Source: Methanococcoides sp. LMO-2 | Lineage (GTDB): Archaea; Halobacteriota; Methanosarcinia; Methanosarcinales; Methanosarcinaceae | Direction: 5' to 3' | Length of the DNA stretch: 64,000 nucleotides | Assembly (NCBI RefSeq): GCF_038432375.1 | Contig: NZ_JBCAUS010000002.1 | Coordinates: 310,001 to 374,000 of the forward strand | Shown here: in pieces, positions 26,259-35,050 of the stretch | Layout of the letters: the number at the start of each line of letters is the position of its first letter | Position numbering within the stretch: position 1 is the stretch's first letter | Notes under the pieces: model-generated | The model's input: the letters and a program-made list of their open reading frames with translations, nothing else | Told to the model about the DNA's origin: nothing | Databases searched by the model: none | Position numbers and translations under genes: made by a program

Positions 26259-27473
26259 ATGCTGAAGTTTTCACAGGCGCTACATCTGGCAGTAGGCAGT
26301 ATCAGTAGTTACAAACTGCGTTCCGCACTTACAACACTTGGTATCATCATAGGCGTGGCTGCGGTTGTTGCAAACGTATCTCTTGGTGCCAGCTTCAATC
26401 AGTTCTTTGTTGATGAGCTTGGTTCCCAGGGATCAAATTTTATTGTTATTTATAGTGAGGACATCAACCTGTTCTTCGATAATCAGCTTGATGTCATACG
26501 AAACACTCCGAAGGTCGAGGGGGTGTCGCCTATCCGGCAGCAATTGGCAGGTGTTACGTATATCAGCACTGTCCGGCAGGTGGATATACAGGGTACTTCG
26601 GCCGATTATGAAAAGATCGGCAATGTACAACTGGAGGTTGGGAACTACTTCTCGGACCAGGATAAGTATTCTGCGGTAATTGGCTCTGATGTTGCATATG
26701 AAAAATTCGACCAGAGGCTTTCTTATCGCAATTCAATAGACATTGAGTTCATACGAAGGGATGGTACACCTGTCTCACGAAGTTTCAGGATCATTGGTAT
26801 AATTGACAGCCCTGATACTGAATTTATTCAGAGCGGTGCTGAATCCGATGTAAGGATATTCATACCTATCGATACGATGAATGAGATGCTGGGAATTGAA
26901 GACTATGGCGGATTCTCCATAACAGTCGAGGATGCGGAGTCGGTGCGTCCGGTTTCCGAAGAGATCGATAAGAAGCTTGCCAGAAGTCTGGGTGTTTCAG
27001 AAAGGGAGCTTGATAATGAGGATGTAAAACCTTACAGCATCTTCAACCAGGCTGATATCCTTGACCAGCTTGATGAGCTTTCAGATGCTCTCACTTCTTT
27101 ATTCACCTCTGTTGCACTGATCTCACTTCTGGTTGGTTCCATTGGAATCATGAACATCATGCTTGTGACAGTTACTGAGAGGACAAAAGAGATCGGTCTG
27201 TTGAAATCACTTGGTTATACAAGGTCGAACATCCTCTATCTGTTCATTATTGAATCAATAATCCTGGGTCTGATCGGAGGGGTCCTGGGTACGGTCCTGG
27301 GGTTTGCGGGTTCATACGCGGCAGTAAGTTTCCTTGGCCTGCCTTATATTTTCCCTACATACCTGCTGGTCCTTGGAGTTGGCATAGCTGTTGTTGTAGG
27401 TCTGATCGCAGGTATCTATCCGGCAAATAAGGCTTCAAAGCTAGATCCGGTTGAGTCTTTAAGGAAAAGATGA
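26259..27473 (+). CDS. MacB/FtsX-type ABC permease, copy 2
   Basis: A 404-residue paralogue of the previous gene, of exactly equal length and the same layout: RSALTTLGIIIGVAAVV, external domain, TERTKEIGLLKSLG, and GIYPANKASKLDPVESLRKR at the end. The membrane parts are closely alike, the outside domains less so, as expected if the duplicate outside lobes bind different parts of a partner. Last gene of the operon. Confidence 0.92.
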   Translation: MLKFSQALHLAVGSISSYKLRSALTTLGIIIGVAAVVANVSLGASFNQFFVDELGSQGSNFIVIYSEDINLFFDNQLDVIRNTPKVEGVSPIRQQLAGVTYISTVRQVDIQGTSADYEKIGNVQLEVGNYFSDQDKYSAVIGSDVAYEKFDQRLSYRNSIDIEFIRRDGTPVSRSFRIIGIIDSPDTEFIQSGAESDVRIFIPIDTMNEMLGIEDYGGFSITVEDAESVRPVSEEIDKKLARSLGVSERELDNEDVKPYSIFNQADILDQLDELSDALTSLFTSVALISLLVGSIGIMNIMLVTVTERTKEIGLLKSLGYTRSNILYLFIIESIILGLIGGVLGTVLGFAGSYAAVSFLGLPYIFPTYLLVLGVGIAVVVGLIAGIYPANKASKLDPVESLRKR

Positions 27474-27500
27474 TGTGAAAATGCTGAAGTCTTTTACTTT

Positions 27501-27824
27501 TCAATGTATTCCACTGCTCAGGTTCAGTCCTACAACGCCTATGATTATCAGTGCAATAGATCCTACTTTCAGGGCTGTCAGCGATTCATCAAAATAAATG
27601 AGGCCTATAAGTGTAATGCTTAATGTACCGATACCTGACCAGATGGCATAAGCAAGACTTACCTCGAGCCTCTTGAGGGCAAGGGTGAAGAGAATGAAGC
27701 TTATCCCATAGAACACAAAGATCAGTACGGAAGGAAGTGTTTTGGTAAATCCTTCAGATATTTTCATGCATGTGGTGCCCATAACCTCGAATAGGATGGC
27801 CCCGATCAGAAATAAATAGCTCAC
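27501..27824 (-). CDS. SMR-family multidrug/quaternary-cation exporter
   Basis: A 107-residue four-helix small multidrug resistance protein. The essential membrane Glu is Glu13 (AILFEVMGTTCMK), with YAIWSGIGTLSITLIG in helix 3. The family exports quaternary cations or guanidinium by proton exchange; substrate here unknown. Convergent with the MacB-like operon. Confidence 0.9.
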   Translation of the reverse strand: MSYLFLIGAILFEVMGTTCMKISEGFTKTLPSVLIFVFYGISFILFTLALKRLEVSLAYAIWSGIGTLSITLIGLIYFDESLTALKVGSIALIIIGVVGLNLSSGIH

Positions 27825-28025
27825 GATTTTTTTCCTCCATATATGCCGGATCGTCTGCTCTCTAAAAGAGGGAATGTATTGCTTTTAAAGATGATCGTAG
27901 GCTATGATAAAAGATTATTTAATTGCCGAAGGCAAATTGGATATAATTTAATAAGTTTCCAATGAATTCATTTGTTTATAAGAATATAATACATAAGAAT
28001 TTATTAATGGTGCAGGGGTCATAAA

Positions 28026-28622
28026 ATGAGTAATATCAAAATTCTTGGAGTTGAAGGAAGCCCCCGTAAGAACGGGAACACTGACATTCTGCTTGATGAA
28101 TTCCTGAAAGGGGCAGAATCCGCAGGAGCTAAAACAAAGAAGGTCCATCTGAGGGATTACTCTATAGAGTTCTGTATTGGATGTGAGGCCTGCAGGAAAG
28201 CTGGTACATGTACTCGTTTCCACGATGGTATGAACCTCCTCTACTCAGATATCGAAGCTTCAGATGGCCTTATACTTGGCTCTCCTACATACAATTACAA
28301 CATAACTGCCTCTATGAAGGCTTTTATTGATCGCCTTTACCCCTTCTATGATTTTGCTGAGGAACGCCCCGGTCCCTACTCGAGCAAACTTGCAGACCAG
28401 AGCCGAAAAGCTCTCGTATTTACTGTTTGTGAACAGATCAAAGCCGAAGAAATGGGATTTACACTTGAAGCCCTTGGAATGCCTCTTGAGGCCCTTGGTT
28501 ATGAGGTATTTGACAAATTCCTGGCTACCGGCTGTTTTAGTAAGGGTGAAGTTTCAAAAGATGAAGATATTCTGAAGAAAGCCTTTGATGCAGGTAAACA
28601 GATGGCGATGAATCTTGGATAA
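28026..28622 (+). CDS. Isf-like iron-sulfur flavoprotein
   Basis: A 198-residue flavodoxin-fold protein of the NADPH-dependent FMN reductase family. FMN-binding GSPRKNGNTD is at residues 11-20 and GSPTYNYNITASMKAF follows later. A compact four-Cys motif (C50, C53, C56, C62; CIGCEACRKAGTC) is the kind that binds [4Fe-4S] in Methanosarcina Isf, which reduces O2 and H2O2. It precedes a Bcp peroxiredoxin in the same direction, fitting a role against oxidative stress. ATG with GGGGTC upstream. Confidence 0.88.
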   Translation: MSNIKILGVEGSPRKNGNTDILLDEFLKGAESAGAKTKKVHLRDYSIEFCIGCEACRKAGTCTRFHDGMNLLYSDIEASDGLILGSPTYNYNITASMKAFIDRLYPFYDFAEERPGPYSSKLADQSRKALVFTVCEQIKAEEMGFTLEALGMPLEALGYEVFDKFLATGCFSKGEVSKDEDILKKAFDAGKQMAMNLG

Positions 28623-28704
28623 GTTGCTGAACTTTTGTTTTCCTAGATGACTTTTTGTATCTGTATATCAATATGTATATCAACATTCATTGTGAGGTTC
28701 TAAA

Positions 28705-29187
28705 ATGGCTAAAACATCACTTTCTGCAGGGGAGAAAGCTCCCGATCTCTGTCTTCCGGATGCTGAAGGCAAGGATGTATCTCTGGAAGACCTTAAAGGC
28801 AAATGGGTAGTTCTCTACTTTTATCCAAAAGACAATACCTCAGGATGCAGTATCGAGGCTATGGAATTTACGAAGCTGAAACCGGATTTCGAAAAAGAGG
28901 GTGCTTTTATACTTGGTGTTAGCAAGGACAGCCAGAAATCACACCAGAGGTTCATTGAAAAGAAAGAACTGGGTATTACCCTCCTTTCAGACGAGGACAC
29001 TGAACTGCAGCAGAGCTATGATGTGTGGCATCTGAAGAAGATGGCAGGCAGGGAATATATGGGCACTGTCAGGACAACCTTCCTCATCGATCCTGAAGGG
29101 AACATTGCGAAGGTCTGGGAGAAGGTCAAGGCCAAAGGGCATGCAATGGAAGTACTTGAGGAACTGAGAAATATCAAGGGAAATTAA
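28705..29187 (+). CDS. bcp: Bcp/PrxQ-type peroxiredoxin lacking the usual resolving Cys
   Basis: A 160-residue thiol peroxidase of the Bcp/PrxQ group. The peroxidatic Cys48 is in NTSGCSIEAMEF. Most PrxQ proteins have a second Cys five residues later; here that place is Met53, and the only other Cys is Cys16, so it may act as a 1-Cys enzyme or use an external thiol. The FYPKDNTSGC and FLIDPEG motifs are intact. It has its own small promoter region 82 bases after the Isf-like gene; TATA-like TATATCAATATG lies in it. Confidence 0.9.
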   Translation: MAKTSLSAGEKAPDLCLPDAEGKDVSLEDLKGKWVVLYFYPKDNTSGCSIEAMEFTKLKPDFEKEGAFILGVSKDSQKSHQRFIEKKELGITLLSDEDTELQQSYDVWHLKKMAGREYMGTVRTTFLIDPEGNIAKVWEKVKAKGHAMEVLEELRNIKGN

Positions 29188-29256
29188 TTCGTCTGCCCTC
29201 TATATTTTTACCTTTTTAGTATCTTCGCATTTTCTACATCTCATCTACAGTTAAGC

Positions 29257-30507
29257 TCAAACCTCTTCCTGAACTTCCCTCTCAAAAGAGAGCATCCTGA
29301 AGGACAGCAGGAATACTGTATAGACGATCGCTGCAGCTATTATGAAAGATATTCCTCCGAGTATCTCATAGAGGAAACCTCCGAGAATAAGTCCCACAAT
29401 GCTGGCAAGACTCGAAAAGCTGCTGGCAAAGCCCTGTACTGCACCCTGGTGTTCCTTGCCTGCAAGCTTTGAGATTATGGAGAGGATAGAAGGCCACATA
29501 AGTCCGTTCCCCAGTGCAAAGAAAAAGGCTGCCAGGTATGTAAGGGCAATATTTCCAGTAACGAGGAGAATGAAGTTCGTACCGAGCACAATACTTCCGA
29601 ATATGGCAAGTTGTGCATCTGAGTATTTTTTCACTGCCTGGCTAAGTACAGGTCCCTGTACTGCTATCATGATGATGCCGAGTACTGAGAAGTATATTCC
29701 CATATCAGCAACAGACCACTGGAGTGCTTTGATGGCATGAAGCGGGAAAGCTGTATAGAAGATGTTGAATCCAAGGAATATCAGGAAATATATCAGCAAC
29801 ATGTAAGGTATGTTCTTTATCCGGATGACTTCCCTGAATCCCATCTTCTCTGGTTTCTTTATTGTACATTGCCTGGATTCCGGCAGGTAGAGTGCTATCA
29901 CGATGGTCCCTGCCAGAGATATTAGGGCAGCAGCAAGCACCGGGATAAGTTCTCCATACATGGTAATGCTGAGCAGTCCTGCAAGTGCCGGTCCGATTAT
30001 GAATCCGAGATTCGTGGAAATGGACATTTTTCCAAAATTCCTGTTCCTGTCCTTTTCCTCGGTTATGTCGGCAAGGTAGGCATTTGCTACAGCTATGTTC
30101 CCTCCTGTAAGCCCGTCAAAGCTTCTGGCTATGAACAGGATCAATAGGGGTATTGTGATGATGAATGCTCCAAAGATTGCCGAATTAACTTCAAGAAGGG
30201 TTTCTACAGGAGTGAAGAATGCAAGCAGGAATATTATCCAGGATAACAATGTGCCTGCCTGGGTTATGAACAGTATCTTCTTTCTGCCGTGGAGGTCTGA
30301 CCATCTTCCGAGTATGGGTGCTCCTATCAGCTGGAATGCCGGATACATGGCACCTATAAATCCATAGACTATTGCATTCCCTCCGAAGCGGTCCACAAGA
30401 AAAACAAGGAATGGTAGAACGAGTCCAAAACCAAGGGTATTTATAAAATTGATAAGGAGTAAAGGAAATAGTCTCACTTTCTTTGGTTCACAGCCGTTCT
30501 GTTCCAT
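29257..30507 (-). CDS. MFS transporter (TetA-like drug/H+ antiporter group)
   Basis: A 416-residue major facilitator with twelve helices. The loop 2-3 motif appears as GRWSDLHGRKKIL, and a GPALAGLLS motif C stretch, typical of antiporters, is present. Substrate unknown. Single gene. Confidence 0.9.
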   Translation of the reverse strand: MEQNGCEPKKVRLFPLLLINFINTLGFGLVLPFLVFLVDRFGGNAIVYGFIGAMYPAFQLIGAPILGRWSDLHGRKKILFITQAGTLLSWIIFLLAFFTPVETLLEVNSAIFGAFIITIPLLILFIARSFDGLTGGNIAVANAYLADITEEKDRNRNFGKMSISTNLGFIIGPALAGLLSITMYGELIPVLAAALISLAGTIVIALYLPESRQCTIKKPEKMGFREVIRIKNIPYMLLIYFLIFLGFNIFYTAFPLHAIKALQWSVADMGIYFSVLGIIMIAVQGPVLSQAVKKYSDAQLAIFGSIVLGTNFILLVTGNIALTYLAAFFFALGNGLMWPSILSIISKLAGKEHQGAVQGFASSFSSLASIVGLILGGFLYEILGGISFIIAAAIVYTVFLLSFRMLSFEREVQEEV

Positions 30508-30735
30508 TGTTTACTGTTTACTTTCTAACTATTTATATGACCATGTGTTCTTTTTCCCTGTTTCATTCCCTGTTCATTTTTAAGTACCAGTTTAATTTCT
30601 TAATTTCTTCAATAATTTAGCATCATGAACTCAAATTTGCTTGACTAATTGTTAAATAGAATTTTTAAAAACAGTTATATACCATCAACAGGCTATCTAT
30701 TATTATACAACAAAACTCAAAATGAGGTACAAATC

Positions 30736-30915
30736 ATGGCATGTTGGGAATACGATATCAAAACTATCAGAATGGATCAGGTTGACAAGACAAAAGAAGA
30801 TCTTAACCAGATGGGACTTGACGGTTGGGAATTAGTCAAGTTTGTTGGTCAAGTGGATGAGGACGGAATGTCCAATGCTTTCTTCAAGCGTGTTCTGGAT
30901 GGAGCTAACATCTAA
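30736..30915 (+). CDS. small DUF4177-like protein
   Basis: A 59-residue protein starting at ATG 30736, 7 bases after a GAGGT site; longer starts are unlikely. The sequence WEYDIKTI ... LNQMGLDGWELVKFVG ... FFKRVL matches the DUF4177 pattern (a two-strand, one-helix fold with the GWELV signature). Function unknown. It has its own promoter (TTATATACC near 30676) and is convergent with the DUF2115 gene. Confidence 0.75.
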   Translation: MACWEYDIKTIRMDQVDKTKEDLNQMGLDGWELVKFVGQVDEDGMSNAFFKRVLDGANI

Positions 30916-30924
30916 GCTCCATTC

Positions 30925-31446
30925 TTACAACCCCATTTTCCATTTACCACCTTTTACCATTTCTTCTGCGTCCCTGCAAATGCAGAATTTGCAGAGAGCA
31001 ACCTCTACATTGTTCTGTTTATCTTTGACAGGGCAATAATAAACTCCATCTTTTTCGAGCACCCTGTCACCTCCGGGAAAAGTCATTCCTATGGGATGTA
31101 TGGGTCTTTTTGCAATGAAGACCAGATATGGGGCTGTGATCCTGACCAGCTTGTTGAAATATTCCTGGTTCTTGTCTTCTGAATTTCCCATCTCTTCGAG
31201 CCTTCTCATAAATTCTTCATATTCTTCAGGATCGATATTCTCAATATTTTCAGGCTTCTTTGACCTGCCGATTTCATTAAAGACATTATAGAGATGGCTG
31301 AACAGCTCATTAGAATAAGCTTCCCTGTATTTTTTTGGTAAACCTGAAGCTGATCTTACCATGAAGGCCCTTGCTTTCATGATATCTGCCATGGGTATAT
31401 CCCTTGCAGCTTTACGAAGTGAGGCAAGAAGTTCTTCAGTGTTCAT
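30925..31446 (-). CDS. DUF2115 (UPF0305) family protein
   Basis: A 173-residue protein of a family found in methanogens. N-terminal helices (LLASLRKAARDIP) are followed by a C-terminal region with HPIGMTFPGG, YYCPVKDKQ and CKFCICRD; the four clustered Cys suggest a metal or Fe-S site. No function is known. Single gene, convergent with the DUF4177 gene. Confidence 0.85.
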   Translation of the reverse strand: MNTEELLASLRKAARDIPMADIMKARAFMVRSASGLPKKYREAYSNELFSHLYNVFNEIGRSKKPENIENIDPEEYEEFMRRLEEMGNSEDKNQEYFNKLVRITAPYLVFIAKRPIHPIGMTFPGGDRVLEKDGVYYCPVKDKQNNVEVALCKFCICRDAEEMVKGGKWKMGL

Positions 31447-31556
31447 AGTAGTTATTCTGTATTCATGCCATTATAAATTTTACCAGAATACTGCAGAATA
31501 GTATGATGATTCGATATCAACCTGATTTTTGAGTATATTTCATTTTAATTTCTCTC

Positions 31557-31639
31557 TCAGCCTTGACCGAAAAATAGGGTATTATCGGACAACAACATAA
31601 TTTATCGGATAAAATTCGCATTATTTGGTCAAGGTCTGA
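31557..31639. repeat. 83-bp element with inverted ends
   Basis: TCAG-CCTTGACC at 31557-31568 is matched in inverted form by GGTCAAGG (31627-31634) and CTGA (31636-31639), with weaker pairing inside. Between them TATCGGACAA and TATCGGATAA form a direct repeat. It lies just after the 3' end of the lipoprotein gene. It could be a MITE-like remnant, a terminator, or a protein-binding site. Confidence 0.5.
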
Positions 31640-31660
31640 AATGTAACAATCTCTGCTCCA

Positions 31661-32536
31661 TTACGCAATCGAAACACCGAAACCAATTGGATTTTCCTTG
31701 TTGTCATGGATATCTATCGACACATAATCAGATGAACTCACTAACTCTGCATATCGCACATCGGCAGATTGTACAGCTGTAAACTTATGATCCAATGTGA
31801 CTACATACTTGTAAGTTCCCAATGTCTCTGTAACTACAGGGGAATAGATTATTGTAGGAGAATACTTACCTTTGCTTGCATCAATCAGATAGGTTTCAGC
31901 GAATATCAGGCTATCATTTTCATCAAGGACTTCAACTTTAACCCTGTGGCTTTCATTGCTATAGTTCCAGATACTGAATATCAGAGGATCTGGCTTTAGT
32001 ACAGGTGTCTTTACAACAGTTATAGTGAGATTATTGGACTGAATCTCTCCTAACCAATATGGTTCAGTGATTTCTTCACCTGTGGAAGTATGATAAACAG
32101 CGTTGACTGTGTATGTTCCTTCCGTTAAATTCCAACACTTTGAGTTTGTTGTATCAGCGATGGATTTGATTGGTCGAAGTTCAATAAGTATATCATTTGT
32201 TAGCAGAGGTCTTGAAATAACTCCGCATTCATATTGTACTTCAGTGTTGTTTGAATCATAGACATGAACATCATAACTTACCTGTTCTTCCAGATCCCAA
32301 ACATTGACAGGCTCATCCCCAACATTTCTTAAGACCAGATAAAATGTGAGCATCCCACCCTCTGGCATCCGTGTATTTTCAGTCATGGGAACAATAGAGA
32401 ATGTCAATTCGCCTGTTTGGTATTTGGGTTCTGTTAAATCGATACACCCTCCTGTGAATAGCATGAAACTTACTAGAAGCAGTACCATTATCGTACCAAG
32501 CTTTCTCGTGTTTCTGAAACCTTTGTCGAATCTCAT
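31661..32536 (-). CDS. hypothetical exported lipoprotein
   Basis: A 291-residue lipoprotein. ATG 32536 has GGTGGAA before it; the 20 residues from an upstream start are unlikely. The signal peptide ends in FTGGC. The mature part has two beta-sandwich-like halves; the first (MTENTRMPEGGMLTFYLVLRNVGDEPVNVWD) resembles BsuPI/NEW3-type domains. No enzyme motifs. It follows the exported protein encoded at 32550, 13 bases apart, so the two form an operon. Confidence 0.7.
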   Translation of the reverse strand: MRFDKGFRNTRKLGTIMVLLLVSFMLFTGGCIDLTEPKYQTGELTFSIVPMTENTRMPEGGMLTFYLVLRNVGDEPVNVWDLEEQVSYDVHVYDSNNTEVQYECGVISRPLLTNDILIELRPIKSIADTTNSKCWNLTEGTYTVNAVYHTSTGEEITEPYWLGEIQSNNLTITVVKTPVLKPDPLIFSIWNYSNESHRVKVEVLDENDSLIFAETYLIDASKGKYSPTIIYSPVVTETLGTYKYVVTLDHKFTAVQSADVRYAELVSSSDYVSIDIHDNKENPIGFGVSIA

Positions 32537-32549
32537 ATCAATTCCACCA

Positions 32550-33056
32550 TTAATTTTGAGATCTTCGTAACATGAAACCAACGCATACAAAAACAAGTAT
32601 TAAGACATAACTTCCAATAAATGGTATTACATTATTAGATCCTGTCATTGATTCGAGTTCACTTATTATTTCATCTCTATCGGTAACAGGGTGTTTCCCA
32701 GGTTCACCAATCGTTACTTCAAATCTGTTTTCAGTTACGTTTATGTCCTGAAGCATCAGGATAACTGATTCACCTTTGTAAAACTGAGGTTCATTGTTGT
32801 TGATATACGTAGAACCAATTTCCGTAATTACTTCGATTTCATCTGATGGAAGTGGTTCCATTAACCATTCATTCACTTGTATTGTTACTATTGAGTATTC
32901 GGGATATTCCTGAATATTAGTGACATTTCCAACGGCGATTCGGTCAGATCTGTCAATCTGGTAAGACATTTCACCTGCTTCTGGAGACCATGAAGCTTGT
33001 GCATTTGTCGCAATGATCAAAATAAAAAGAATCGTTAAGGCGAATAATTTCTGCAT
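32550..33056 (-). CDS. hypothetical membrane-anchored exported protein
   Basis: A 168-residue protein with a signal peptide (LFALTILFILIIATNAQA), a beta-rich outside domain of about 110 residues (DRIAVGNVTNI, IVTIQVNEWL, ESVILMLQDI), and a C-terminal membrane helix followed by RRSQN. No family recognised. ATG 33056 is chosen over an ATG 12 bases upstream because the signal peptide then has a usual length. First gene of a two-gene operon with the downstream lipoprotein. Confidence 0.7.
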   Translation of the reverse strand: MQKLFALTILFILIIATNAQASWSPEAGEMSYQIDRSDRIAVGNVTNIQEYPEYSIVTIQVNEWLMEPLPSDEIEVITEIGSTYINNNEPQFYKGESVILMLQDINVTENRFEVTIGEPGKHPVTDRDEIISELESMTGSNNVIPFIGSYVLILVFVCVGFMLRRSQN

Positions 33057-33212
33057 TGTTAGCATCATTACAGTAAATATAATTTTACTTAAATATAATA
33101 TTTCCTAAGTATTTTGTCACAATTTTATTACTTTATACCCAATAAGCACGACAATTACACAAATTGTCGTTCAAAAATATGATTTTTAGGCCAAAGTATC
33201 TCTCTCAGAAAG

Positions 33213-33245
33213 ATTTATATAATAAAAGTTCGCATACATACGAAC
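33213..33245 (+). promoter_or_regulatory. TATA box and GTTCG-N8-CGAAC operator of the Hsp20-like gene
   Basis: TTTATATAATA (33213-33223) is followed by the inverted repeat GTTCG (33228-33232) / CGAAC (33241-33245), which lies at the expected transcription start. This is the arrangement of a repressor site in archaea. The leader to the ATG would be about 100 bases. Confidence 0.5.
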
Positions 33246-33349
33246 GTGAATAGTTAACAAAATACCTGTCAAACTATTCACCATTAATTACCTATTTTTC
33301 TTTTTTTGAATCGACCTTGAAACACACCACCACTTAATGGAGGCAGACC

Positions 33350-33820
33350 ATGACAGAAAAAGAACACAACGATGATGGTTCAGTTCCTCTTCCTATGAAG
33401 GAACTGGAAGAGATTGTCAGATCCCTTATTGAGCGTATCATGGATGATATGGCTGACGAAGGATTCGAAAAACCTGCCTTTTACGGTTTTTCCGTAGTTT
33501 ACAACGGACCCGATAAGGCCGAAGAGCACACATTCTCCAGCATAAAGGTTGATGAGAATGACTTCTATGTCTCAAAGAAGGGACCGGTCGTAGAGTGCAC
33601 CGAGATCGATGATAAACTGCACGTTACTATTGATACCGGTGTGGAGGCCGAAGATGTCCGTTTCAGTGCATCAGGTTCGGAACTTGATCTTCAGTTCGAG
33701 ACAGAAGAAGAGGTATTCACACATCACATCGAACTTGAACCAAAGGTCGATCCAGAAAGTTCAGTAATGACCTGCAAAAATGGAATCGTAGAGATCGTGT
33801 TCCGGATCGCTGATGAGTGA
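33350..33820 (+). CDS. Hsp20/alpha-crystallin-like (GvpH-like) protein
   Basis: A 156-residue acidic protein. Residues 12-40 form a charged helix (MKELEEIVRSLIERIMDDM), and residues 80-155 a beta-sandwich resembling the alpha-crystallin domain of archaeal GvpH-like small heat-shock proteins (VVECTEIDDKLHVTIDTG, NGIVEIVFRI). The C-terminal IxI motif is lacking, so chaperone activity is uncertain. AATGGAGG precedes the ATG. Its promoter carries an inverted repeat over the start site, which fits stress control. Confidence 0.65.
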   Translation: MTEKEHNDDGSVPLPMKELEEIVRSLIERIMDDMADEGFEKPAFYGFSVVYNGPDKAEEHTFSSIKVDENDFYVSKKGPVVECTEIDDKLHVTIDTGVEAEDVRFSASGSELDLQFETEEEVFTHHIELEPKVDPESSVMTCKNGIVEIVFRIADE

Positions 33821-33922
33821 TCCTTGCAGACGCAGGTCGTGTCGTGACCTACCAAAGTTGATGAACACGATCTCCTTTTCTTCTTTAATTTATGTAATTT
33901 ATTCGTCTTCTTTCGCATTGTC

Positions 33923-35050
33923 TTATTTTGTAATCTTTCTCAGAACAGCGAAAGCTATGCTCACGGAAAGAAGTGGAACTATCGGACCTAATGGTACGTC
34001 CTGATCCTCCTCAGGTGGTTCAGGGACAACTCCTTCAGGAAGATACAGTTCTGTCTCAGGATGGAATGCATACCATGCGAACCAGAAATCCCTCTCCTTG
34101 ATAATTTCTTCCCCGGTGTCCTGGTTGGTTATGGTGACAATTCCCACATCGTCCCTTTCTACCAGTATATTGACACCATCGATCGTATCTTCGATGGAGC
34201 CAAGCTCAATGAGATCATCCTCACGGTAGGCCTTGAAGGTATCATTCAGTTCGATACCAAAGATCACTGTCTTTGGATGGATCGTAGTATTGCTGTTCTC
34301 TACGGGGAACAACAGTATGCTGTTCTCGTAGTAGTTGCCATAAGGATCATTTCCATAAGGTCTGCTGAATCCCGTGTTCTGTGAAAGCACCTCTGAATCT
34401 GGATGTGCGACCTTCCAGTCTCTCCAGACAACGGTCTCGATGGAGATCGCTTCAAGCTCCATTCCGGTTAGCTCTCCCACTATCGCCTGGCCTCCGATCT
34501 GTGTCCAGTATGAATTGGTCTTCCTGTCATACATCACGAGATTGGAATTATAGAGCTTACCGGATGTACCGAACTCTACCTCTTCCCCGTTGATCGTTCT
34601 TTCATAGGCGATGCCTGAACCGCACAGGGGGCAATATGTGATGAGTATCGGCTCGCCATTGATATGGTCGTTCACTATCTCATGCCAGACAATGATCTGC
34701 AGGGGGTAAACCTTCTTCGTTTCGTTGTGAATAAGCGCCAGCACAAGTTCATTGTCCTCGATCCATCTGTCGGCTTCTTCCACAGTTACATATTCAGGGT
34801 TATCGATAGAAGGTATTCCATCCATAGGAGGTCCGCCTGAGACAATATCATTCGGGTCAACAATATACTTTACACCCATCTCCGTAAGCAATATTCCCAT
34901 TTCTTCCTCCATCGCGGTCAGTTCCGGAAGTTTCTCGATACCTCCTTCAGTGGCTTCCTCAGCAGATGCAGGGATGCACGTCATGAATGCAGCCAGCAGG
35001 ACAGTTAACGATATCAACAATACTCTATAGGTTCTGTTTTGGAGTCTCAA
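33923..35050 (-). CDS. exported DUF3179 protein
   Basis: A 375-residue exported protein of the DUF3179 family. It has a signal peptide ending near ASAEE, the family block ITYCPLCGSGIAYER (with a CxxC pair) and GKLYNSNLVMYDRKTNSYW, and a C-terminal membrane helix. Function is unknown. Its start overlaps the CcdA stop by 4 bases, in an operon with a thiol-disulfide relay, so the CPLC cysteines or a metal bound there may be kept reduced by that relay (inference). Confidence 0.85.
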   Translation of the reverse strand: MRLQNRTYRVLLISLTVLLAAFMTCIPASAEEATEGGIEKLPELTAMEEEMGILLTEMGVKYIVDPNDIVSGGPPMDGIPSIDNPEYVTVEEADRWIEDNELVLALIHNETKKVYPLQIIVWHEIVNDHINGEPILITYCPLCGSGIAYERTINGEEVEFGTSGKLYNSNLVMYDRKTNSYWTQIGGQAIVGELTGMELEAISIETVVWRDWKVAHPDSEVLSQNTGFSRPYGNDPYGNYYENSILLFPVENSNTTIHPKTVIFGIELNDTFKAYREDDLIELGSIEDTIDGVNILVERDDVGIVTITNQDTGEEIIKERDFWFAWYAFHPETELYLPEGVVPEPPEEDQDVPLGPIVPLLSVSIAFAVLRKITK

